Assembly: GCA_036435485.1 (NCBI GenBank)
Contig: CM071600.1
Location: 160,902,546 to 160,966,545, forward strand
Origin: Saposhnikovia divaricata
Taxonomy: Eukaryota; Streptophyta; Magnoliopsida; Apiales; Apiaceae
Direction: 5' to 3'
Length of the DNA: 64,000 nt
In this document: positions 52,290 through 61,441 of the stretch, piece after piece
Layout of the letters: each line of letters opens with the position of its first letter
How positions within the stretch are numbered: the first letter of the stretch is position 1
Notes under the pieces: model-generated
Databases searched by the model: none
The model's input: the letters and a program-made list of their open reading frames with translations, nothing else
Told to the model about the DNA's origin: nothing
Position numbers and translations under genes: made by a program

Positions 52290-54041
52290 TGTTAGTATCT
52301 ATGATATTATATAAATGTCTTTCTGTTTTCTTAATCCAAATTTGAGCAGTACTAGAAGAATCAGGCATATATGACTGATAAGGTTTAGCAGTTTGGCCCT
52401 TAATATGACAGAATTTGGACTCTGCTGAGATATGTCCCCTTTTTCCGCAATCTTTGCATTTCTCATATGGCATACTGTACTTCATAGTAGTCCTCTTCTT
52501 TGTCTTTTGAAATGCACTCTTTTTGTTCGAGTTATATCCCAGTCCTTCTTTTCCCAAAGAAGATTTTTGGCTTGCCAACATCACGTCTAATGTGCCTTCA
52601 CCATGTACGAATTTAGCCAGATCTTTCTTTAGACAATCGATCTTTTCCTGGTGTTCAGAGAATTTCTGTTCTGTTTCCGTCTTTTTGCATTCAGTTTCCT
52701 TGAAGGAATCTGTTTCCTGCCTTAATGTGGCTAAGCAAGCATCCTTCTTTCAATCTCATTTTTCAGATGTGTATTTTCTTCGACAAGCTTGGTCATCTTT
52801 TCATTTAGCAACTTGTTTTCTTCAGCGAATGATTCCTCTTTCATAGAATCATCCATTTCACTTAGCACTTCACTTAATGCTTGCTTTAAGTAAGCATTTT
52901 TATTTTGCAATTTTTTATTTTGTGCCTGTAAGGTTAGTAAATCTTCAGAAACAAATGATTTTAGAGGAGTAGAAAATACCTCTTCATTTTCACTGAAGTT
53001 TTCATCAAATCCAGCAAAACATAGTTGAGCAACTTCATCATCAGAGTCAATTTCTATATCAGATTCATCGTCGCTCCAAGTTAGAAATGCTTTACTCTTT
53101 TTCTTCTCCTTGTCTTGATCCTTTGATCCAGAAGATTTTAATTTCGCCTTCAGTTGAAAACAATTCTTTTTGATATGACCTTTCTTGCCGCATTCTAAAC
53201 ATACTTCATCGTTCGTGTTGTTTCTGAATTCCTTTTTAAATCCATAAGATTTTTGAGTAGGTCTGCTAGCAGCTTTCTTTTTGGAAAGAAACTTCTGAAA
53301 CTTCTTTGTTAGAAGAGCAATCTCTTCATCTGAGTCTTCACTGGAGTCTGCAGTAGTTTTAAGGGCTAGTGTCTTTTTCCTTGGTACTTCCTCTTCCTCA
53401 TCACATCTTCTCAATTGGTTCTCAAACTCTTCTAATTCACTGAAAAGAGTGAGCGTATCCATTTTTGAGATCAAGGAAGAATCCTGCAGAGTTGTTACTT
53501 TAGGAGCAAACTTTTTGGGCAGTGATCGAAGAATTTTTCTGTTAATTTCTGCCTGAGGAATGTGCCTTTCCAGGAGAGCGATAGAATTCATTAGTGTGAG
53601 AAATCGTCCCTGAGCTTCTTTTATGCTTTCATCCTTTTCCAATCTGAAGCTTTCATAGTCACTCAGAAGAAGATCAAGCTTGACTTCACGAACCTTTGAA
53701 GTGCCTTCGTGACTTACTACAATAGTATCCCAAACTTGTTTGGCCGAAGTACATGCTGAAACTTTTCGAAGTTCAGTAGCACACAGTCCATTGAGTAAAG
53801 AATTCATAGCTCGAGCATTATAATTCAGAGAATTGACTTCCTCAACAGTGAGATCCTTTACTAGTTTGGGTTTGCCATCCTTCATGGGAATAGTGATGCC
53901 ATTTTCAACAGAATCCCATTCATATGTATCCTTCTGGAGAAATATTTTCATTAGGAACTTTCAGTCATGATAGTTTTCCGTTCCAAGCAAGAGTGGTGCA
54001 ACATTGATTGAACGACGTTCTTGCCAACCTGATTGTGCCAT
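52252..54041 (-). pseudogene. gag of copia element 1, one nonsense codon and one frameshift
   Basis: The true start is the ATG at 54041 (MAQSGWQERRS). A TGA at 53963-53961 follows 26 codons later in the conserved NYHD(W)K stretch, where Trp is expected. The frame then runs from 53951 to 52731 with FRLEKDESIKEAQGRF and a CCHC knuckle CLECGKKGHIKKNC. A one-base shift near 52740 moves it to the frame ending at 52252, which carries a second knuckle-like CKDCGKRGHIS and ends in SRWVPKT. Confidence 0.88.
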
Positions 54042-54084
54042 GGATCTAACAAAATAAACACTTAAACAAGGGTTAAATGCACCT

Positions 54085-54096
54085 GCTCTGATACCA
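54085..54096 (-). other. Primer binding site of copia element 1
   Basis: GCTCTGATACCA (plus strand) as in the other two copia elements, two bases from the LTR start at 54099. Confidence 0.92.
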
Positions 54097-54098
54097 AA

Positions 54099-54941
54099 TG
54101 TAAATCGAGTAGCACAATATATTTAACTGTCAAATGAATGAGACTGTCTCAAACGACAATGAGACTGTCTCTTTTGTGTGTGCGAGTGTCCCAATTAACT
54201 AACAGAGTAAATAATCAGCAATAAGTAAATGACAGAATGTAAAGCAAGAACACCAGAAATTATCACTTGGTTCAGCCCCTACCCAATCTATGGCCTACAT
54301 CCAAGTCCCTATGCCAACTAGCACAGAGATTATATTATTAGAACAATAATATATTGCTTACAGATTCCCCGATTACAAGTTTAAAGCCGCTTGGAAGAAC
54401 CCTTCCCTTGACACAACTGCCTCCTAGCAAACCTGCTACCTAGCCCACTGGCTACCTTGACTTATGGTTTGCAACCCTATCTAATTGCCACAACCCGACA
54501 CAAGTGTGTGAAATATGAATAAACTTTTACAACTCGATAAATTGAACTTCTAAACAGAATGTATATGAACTTGAGTGTGTGTATAGAAGTTATATTGCAG
54601 TAGAACTTCGAGTCTTTTCTTCTTGCTGAAAGGTAGTCCTTTTATAGCACAAGAGCATATAGCCGTTAGATATGAATCCTTGAGTTTATAGCTGTTGAAG
54701 ACAAGAATCAATCAAGCATAAATTAGTGATTACATAATAATCAATCAGTGATCATAGCAACGGCTCCTTTAGGATTTGAAATCAAATCACATACTATCCC
54801 TGAAATATATCCCTGCCATAAATACAATATATATATCCTGCAAAAGATATGACAATAATATATGGAACTTTAGAATCAAATCTCAATGATTTAATTCGAA
54901 GACCATTCAAAAATCATCATCCCAAAAACCTGGAATTAACA
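54099..54941 (-). repeat. 5' LTR of copia element 1
   Basis: Pairs with 24063-24906. The minus strand has TATAAAAGGA (about 54646-54637) as likely TATA box. Two copies of AATGAGACTGTCTC lie near the start. Confidence 0.94.
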
Positions 54942-54946
54942 CTCCA

Positions 54947-55713
54947 TTATAATAAAAAAAAGAGTACTTGTTACTAATTTTTGTCAAAATCTCTTGGATG
55001 TGATTTTATAATTTACGCTTTGACAATAATGGCAAGGTGGTCCCAAAGGTAGATCTTTGTGTCCATATCTAGGCTAGCTAGTTCCTTTCACAAAACCATC
55101 TAGGCTAGTTGGTGCATACTTGACTACATGTTGGATAAGAAATTTTCTATAGGTAAGTCAATATTGGAAACATCTGCCTCTGTTTTTTTTTTTTTAATAA
55201 TCAACAGCAGTTCTTCGTAACCAATTAATTAATGCCATGATGTGAGAAAAACAATGTCCTTACATCAATTTTTTCTTGGTTCTTTTCTGAATAATGTATT
55301 TCTATTTTATAATTTTATCTCATAAAAATTAATATTTTTTAACTCCATGCCCAATTTATATAATTTTTAATTTTTTATAATGCGTACATTATACATAATA
55401 ATAAAATTACCAAATAGATACTATTAAATAAAATTTTCACTTTACATTTTAATTTAATTAAATAAAGTTGTATTAAGTAATACCACTAATTTAACTAATT
55501 AAGTTGAAAGGTCAGTGATTTTAGCAATTTCATCCCACTGTTTGCCTTTATTATGATTTATGAAGCAGTGGAAACAAGAAAATAAATAAATCAAATCATT
55601 CTCATCTGAATTTCGTCTAAATAAATCCGGATCCGACCCGATGGTCTATTTGTGCATTTATCCGCAAGCGTCGCAATTAGGGCTTTGATTGAATGTTCAC
55701 TGGAACACTCAAA

Positions 55714-55751
<38 letters not shown>

Positions 55752-55863
55752 GTAGTCATTAGTATAATTTATCAGTACTCTCTTTCTCTACATACATTCT
55801 CTACATAGATAACCTAATCCCATTTGCTCTGCCTAGTTTATAAAACCCTAGATTTTTTTTATA
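54947..55863. other. Displaced VR-B 5' flank and F-box upstream region
   Basis: The left part directly follows the TSD and is the original upstream DNA of VR-B, now cut off from its gene by 30.9 kb. The right part leads into the F-box gene and holds a (TC)15 tract at 55719-55748, probably in its 5' UTR. TTTATAAAA near 55837 is too close to the ATG to be a clear TATA box. No ORF is supported. Confidence 0.6.
55719..55748. repeat. (TC)15 microsatellite
   Basis: Uninterrupted TC repeat about 115 bases upstream of the F-box ATG, a common feature of plant 5' UTRs. Confidence 0.98.
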
Positions 55864-56946
55864 ATGGCTCTTCTTTATGATTTAATTGATGAAGTACTTT
55901 GTTTCCTCCCGGTTAAGTATCTTCTTCGTTGTCGAGCTGTATCGAAAGAATGGTGTTCGATAATCGATAGCCCTGCATTTCTTAAAAAACATCTTAAGAA
56001 CAGTATTAAGTGTAACCCTGATGGTGATGGTGTTTTTATTACTGGTGCTCAGTATTGCGTGACTGATCTCGACTCGTTGCATGGTGCTAATGATGCTACT
56101 GCTATCTGTTTAGATGATACACTTAAGGATATTTTATTGGGTGCTCATTTCGTGGGTACTGCGAATTGTTTAGTATGTTTTTGTAAAAATAAAATGAATG
56201 AGTTCTTACTGTTGAATCCATCGACTCGGAAGTATAAAAAGATACCTAGGTTGCCACGTAAGATTGGTTGTTTTTTAGACCTGATGGAGGCTTCCCCGTG
56301 TGGGTTTGGTTATGATCATGTTAATGATGATTATAAGATTTTCAAGGTTGCTCAGTTTCAACAGCAAAATCCTTTAAAGTATCTTGGCATAATGGTCGTG
56401 GTCTATAGCCTGAAATCTAATAAATGGACAGAAATTCAGAATGTTCCCAGTAATTTTTGTCTTGTAACTCTCTTGGGCATGTTTAAGAATGGATCTCTAT
56501 ATTGGTTGGCAAATAGGATTTCGGCAGAAGATTTTTACCATAGAACGATTCTTGGTTTTGATCTCGGGCTTGAACAATTCAAGGAGTTCCGTTTTCCTAC
56601 TGCCAACAGTGGGAATTTTTCTGTTCCTACTGGAGGATCCTTCTGCTGCATCTTGGATAACTGCATGAATTCTCGTATGGATGTGTGGATGGTAGATGAT
56701 CATGGGGCTGAAAATCCTTGGTACAAAGCATTTTCTGTGGAGCAACATGGTGCACTTGGATCTTTTCAGTATTTTAGACCTATTGCTTTTTCGAAGAGTG
56801 GTAAGGATGTACTTCTAGAGGTGGACGGCACAAGACTTGTGTGGTATGACCCTAAAAGGAAGGTGGGAAAGAATGTTAGGATTCATGGGATTCCGAGCAA
56901 GTTTGGTTCACAACTATATAGAGAAAAGTCTCTTACAACTGACTGA
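55864..56946 (+). CDS. F-box protein with FBA-type C-terminal domain, 360 aa
   Basis: The F-box is at about residues 4-45 (LIDEVLCFLPVKYLLRCRAVSKEW) and would bind the Skp1-like subunit of an SCF ubiquitin ligase. The rest (about 90-340) matches the F-box-associated pattern of plant FBA/CPR1-like proteins: LLLNPSTRKYKKIPRLP, GFGYDHVNDDYKIFKV, VVYSLKSNKWTEI, NGSLYWLA, ILGFDLGLEQFKEFRFP and a late WYDPKRK. The target is unknown. The start at 55864 is the first ATG and gives a complete F-box. The end may be altered: the segment after 56898 is duplicated downstream, and the frame that stays open in both copies (LTENEQ onwards) is not the one used here, so the C-terminus SLTTD may result from a one-base shift or the gene may be spliced differently. 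Confidence 0.87.
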   Translation: MALLYDLIDEVLCFLPVKYLLRCRAVSKEWCSIIDSPAFLKKHLKNSIKCNPDGDGVFITGAQYCVTDLDSLHGANDATAICLDDTLKDILLGAHFVGTANCLVCFCKNKMNEFLLLNPSTRKYKKIPRLPRKIGCFLDLMEASPCGFGYDHVNDDYKIFKVAQFQQQNPLKYLGIMVVVYSLKSNKWTEIQNVPSNFCLVTLLGMFKNGSLYWLANRISAEDFYHRTILGFDLGLEQFKEFRFPTANSGNFSVPTGGSFCCILDNCMNSRMDVWMVDDHGAENPWYKAFSVEQHGALGSFQYFRPIAFSKSGKDVLLEVDGTRLVWYDPKRKVGKNVRIHGIPSKFGSQLYREKSLTTD

Positions 56947-58035
56947 AAATGAGCAGGTGCAGAAGTCGTCAGAAGACAAAAAAGAGAAGAAACAACAAAA
57001 GAAAAGGTAAAAGTTGTTCTTGTGTGGTCTATAGTTGTGTGTTCTGTTGGCAGTTATCGTCTTGTTATCTTTTGGGACAACTTGGTCATTTTGATATCAC
57101 GTTATCCGGGACATTAATCGTGTTTGCTGAGTAGACTGGTAGGTATTATGAAACATATATTTGATAAGCACTATAAACAAATTAAAGCATGGGTTAAAAT
57201 GAATTGTAGTATAGATTTAATGTTTGCCTGTATATGGTATATGGTGGATCAATGCTGTGGCTAAGAATTTTTTTTCTTGCAGTTTATGGGTTACTTTAAG
57301 GTTTTTTTAAGTAAAATTAAGATATTCGTTTTTACGGTATGCTGTACTACCTCATTAATTTATACGACTGACTGTTTTTCCTGCAGTGGTTTAACGATCG
57401 CATCTTTGTCTCTTGCATTTTTTCAGTTGAGTTAAGAAGGATTTATGGTAGTGGTTAATGTCTTTATGATATGAATTAACATTATCTGAAATTTTAGTCT
57501 CATATTTTGTATTATTTAGTTGGTAAGTGCCGTCTTCTTTATCTTACAAGTTACAAGGCAAATAGTCAGATGATAATGTTGTGGTACATAAAAAAATTCC
57601 CAAAATTACCTAATTCAAGTTTGGTTTACTATTATACAGAGAGAGTCTCTTAGAACTGACCGAAAATGAGCAGTTGCAGAAGCGATCAGAAGACAAGAAA
57701 GAGGAGAAACAACAAAAAAAAGGTAAGAAAAGTGTTCTGCTTTTTCTTTTTTTTTGTGGTCTTAGTTTTGTTTTTCTTTGGTAGTCATCATCTTGTCATC
57801 TTTTGATATATAACTTAGTCACGTTATGTAGGGCGTTAATAATATGCTGAATATATTTTAGCAGACTAGTAAGTATTTTAAACATATACTTGATATGCAC
57901 TATAAACAAACACAAGAATTTATAGATATGAATTGTGTTATAGTTTCAGTGTTTGCCTGCATATTGTGGATCAATACTGTGGCGATCAATACTGTGGCTT
58001 AGGCTTCTTTTGCTTGCAGTTTATGGGTTACATTT
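56898..58035 (+). repeat. Tandem duplication of the F-box C-terminal exon and downstream DNA
   Basis: The segment starting CAAGTTTGGTT at 56898 recurs at 57616 (offset 718). It includes GTCTCTTA.AACTGAC.GAAAATGAGCAG, a purine-rich stretch, a GTAA donor-like end (57007 and 57723), and downstream parts to GCAGTTTATGGGTTAC (about 57297 and 58027). In copy 2 the stretch 57640-57722 is bounded by TTATACAG and GGTAAG, so it could be an exon. Confidence 0.85.
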
Positions 58036-61000
58036 GCTCCTTACTTTGAATATGTTTGACTTCTTGCTTAGTTTTTTATATTTTGTAATTAAATGTGGAG
58101 GCTTATACAGTTTTTAATCTTTTTTGCGCTATATGATCTCTGACTCTCTACGCCCTTTCCTGAATTATAAGACAATTCTTCTAGTTTTCCTAAAGATATT
58201 TTGTTACTATAAAATGTATGCATAGAAGTAGGATATTTATCTATGTGGTATGTTGTACTGCCATATTAATTCAAATGGCTCTTTAGTGTTATGGACTTAT
58301 CGTACAAGGATCGCATGTATCTGCTGCATTTTGTTGTTTTATTTTAAAATTTTCTGTACTGAGGTATAGGAGTCAACATCGTTTATTTGGCTCACCTTTA
58401 TCAAAATAATATGCGCAATAATCTTAATTTTACATAAATCTTGAGAACGTGAGAAAAATTCTTGTAGTAACCGTAATTTTTACATTAAGGTTGTTCAAAT
58501 GAAACTACACTACTTAATTTCCTGGTATGGTGTACTGCCACATTATCCGTACGACTGTTGTTCACGCAATGGCACAAAGATCACATGTTTGTCTATTGCC
58601 TTTTTTGTTTTCAAATGAGTTAATAAGGATTTATGAAAGTGGTTAACACTTTTTGTGTCACTCACTAGCTCACCTTTATCAGAATTAAATTTTCTTGAAC
58701 TTTAATTTCATACGGTTCTTAATTATTTTTATTATGTACTTGGTAAATGTTGTCTTCCACTAAACAAACATCTAGTACAGTAGTACACCACTATACAAAC
58801 TTCTAGAATTTTGTACTGCTAATAGAGGGTACATTAAGCACGGGCTTCACACAAAATGCCGAAAAGCTAGATGGAACACTTGACCAGTGGCCAGTTCCAA
58901 GAAAGCACATATATTAAGCTTTGCACAGCTTTAAGCATTATGCAACAACTATAGCTAATATATTTAGTGATGCTAATCTTAGTCAAGCAAGAAGAGAAGT
59001 TAACATTTCTCTTTTCTTATGGACATCATGTTTATATTTGTTTGCTAACTCTGAGTGTTCATATGTGTTGACTGGCAGGAAAGAAATTAGGTAATATAGA
59101 AAAGACATTTTAACCAGCATTTTGACTATTGAGTATCATTTTGTTCTAGTTGAACTAGTTTCATATGATGTAGTTGCATGTATGGCAAGTTTTTATTTTT
59201 TATTTTTTTTGAGGTAAAAAGGCACGCGATTAATGGCGCTTTGCGATTGATGCTTCAAATTTGGGTCTTGCACATTTTTATAATTTGCGCCTTAAACAAC
59301 ACTGGTTTGGAGGAACTGTCTCTCTTCATTCTCATATTCAATATCAATATATATATATAGACTACAAAGAGTCCCTGGACTGGCCTGTGGGATCTCCAGT
59401 CGTTCTATTACATAATATCCGTGATATTGTCTCAATTTATGCAATGCATTCCCTATGCAACCTTGTACTGTACTTTAACAAGCCAAAGGAGAACTAAGAA
59501 GAGACAGCTAATTTGTAACCAAGTATACTAGAATATCTCAGTAATGTCTATATTTTAAAGATACATAAGTAGCAATCAGTGGTTAGCACTTACTGATCAC
59601 ATGATAGGCTTTATTGATTTGTTGTCTTTTGCACTGAGTCGGGGTATCTTTTGCTTGATTGCGGTTGATGGATTAATCATTCTCGGGCTAATGGCTAATG
59701 TTCTTCACTGATCCTTTTTCCTTTTGTTGACAATATCTCTTGTAGGGATGATTTTCTTTCTAAGGGATTCAAACTGAAACTCTAAGATACTTGGACGGAA
59801 AGATGGATGAGTCGGATAGCATGGTAATTTTTTTTCCTTTTGTTTTGTAATTTAAAGCTGTTGCCATGAAGTTCTCAAGTAATCATGTTGTCGTTTTTGT
59901 TTACTGTTACAAGTTTTGAGTGTTAGGTTCATACTTCATCCATTGCAACCTTATTCTGTTGAAGTGTTCACCTTTGTAAAAGTTTGTCAGTATCCAGTAG
60001 CGCTTGAGCTATTTATTTGATATTTAAGTTGTGCTTTAAGTATACACTATTTAGTTCCATGCAACTTAGCTATCCAGTTTAATTAATTTTTATTGGGTAC
60101 ATATGAACTTATTTGAGTGTTGAATTTTTTAATGATATCAAAATAACTTGTATTGTCACTTTGAACTTTTTACCTTACAAGATGGTTTGTGTAAAACATT
60201 GTGTTTCAGGAATGATGGGAGACAAGGTAGAGTTGTAGATCTTTTGGAACAGAAGGGAGTTAACCAGAGTGACAAATCTTGTGATGTTCTTGTGACTGTT
60301 TAAGTGTTTATGGCCAACTCTCCTACTATTTTATATTAATTTTGTTGTGGCCAAGTGTTTCAATGTTTTAGTTAAACAACTATACTGTTAATTTAAAATA
60401 TGGAATGCAACAGATGCTATGATGAAGATGTTGCTACTGTCTATTACTCCTAACTGGCTTGTTTAGTTTGGATAAGTTCTGCATTTGTATATCGGCTTGT
60501 TTAGTTTGGATAAGTTCTGCATTTATATGTGGGGCTATGTGTGTGGCTCTTAATTCGTGCGCAGAGTTATATAGCAGAGTAATGCTAGATAATTCAGTTC
60601 ACTAAATAAGGTAGTGGGAAATGTGAATGAACTCTATTTCAATTTCCATGGTGCGCCGATAGTTCTGTTTTTACTCTTTTCATTTCTTCACGTTCTTGCC
60701 AGGTTGGTTGTAAGGGTATTGTCATCCCAACTACTCCCCCATCAACACTAAACATTTGCTTGCATTGTTAATTTGTTAAGTCTATTATGGGTCGTATGGT
60801 CTCGGTTACTCCCTTCCCTGGGTTTCAAACTGTAACTTTCTGATAAACATGATACAAATTTTCCAAACGTCTAGTATTTGATTCTAGAATAAGACACAAA
60901 GTTCGAAGCTACAGTTTTGAGGGAATATTTTCTATATGCAGATTTCTGAGCTAAAAAAAATTAGCCGATAAATTTGTTGTATTATTTGTATGTTGTTTCT

Positions 61001-61389
61001 GAACATGAACCCTAAAAAGTTGTTTATAGGTGTTTAAACTGCTCCCTGTAGATTCCTCCATTGCGTGCATCTTATCTTAGAGGAAGCTGTTTCCTTGAAA
61101 GTATCAGGTCAAAAAAATGTTAAATAACACATTAGAGTAGAAATATTGAGATCAAAATTCAGCTAAATTAAACTACAAACCACGCTGAAATCCCCCAATT
61201 TGACACGGGTTTTTTTCGTAGTATAATGGTTGAAACCCAAAATCTTTGAAATTATGATATTTAAAAACTGAAACTTGAGAATAATATAAAAGTTAAAATT
61301 TAAACAATCGAAAAAAGCAATAGGGAAAGGAACCCTTGGTTTAGATTATGGTGGTACTGAATATGCAAGAACTTTGCCAGATACTTGGC

Positions 61390-61420
<31 letters not shown>

Positions 61421-61441
61421 TTTCAGGTCATAAATGATGGA
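58036..61441. other. Region between F-box and VR-C, no gene seen
   Basis: No convincing ORF. A motif with GGTATGNTGTACTNCC occurs near 57336, 58247 and 58524, the debris of further tandem duplication. A 38-bp unit beginning GGCTTGTTTAGTTTGG is present twice (60456 and 60494). A run of 26 A lies at 61390-61415. Short stretches near 59756-59815 and 60210-60300 look exon-like in composition, but I cannot attach them to a gene. Confidence 0.55.

Larger units (their letters stand above)
24063..54941 (-). mobile_element. Copia element 1 (outermost of nest), Sirevirus-like
   Basis: It is bounded by LTRs 24063-24906 and 54099-54941 and by TSD ctcca (24058-24062 and 54942-54946). Without the nested insert it is about 9.0 kb. 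Minus-strand order: 5' LTR, PBS, gag, protease-integrase-RT-RNase H, an extra ORF, polypurine tract, 3' LTR. The extra ORF after pol and the two zinc knuckles fit the Sirevirus (SIRE) lineage. The LTRs differ at about 20 positions plus two indels by eye count. The coding region has two nonsense codons and one frameshift. Confidence 0.92.

Noticed and set aside
36166..54096. Three copies of GCTCTGATACCA that could mark tRNA genes
   Set aside because: Only 12 bases match the tRNA 3' end, and each stands two bases from an LTR; they are primer binding sites.
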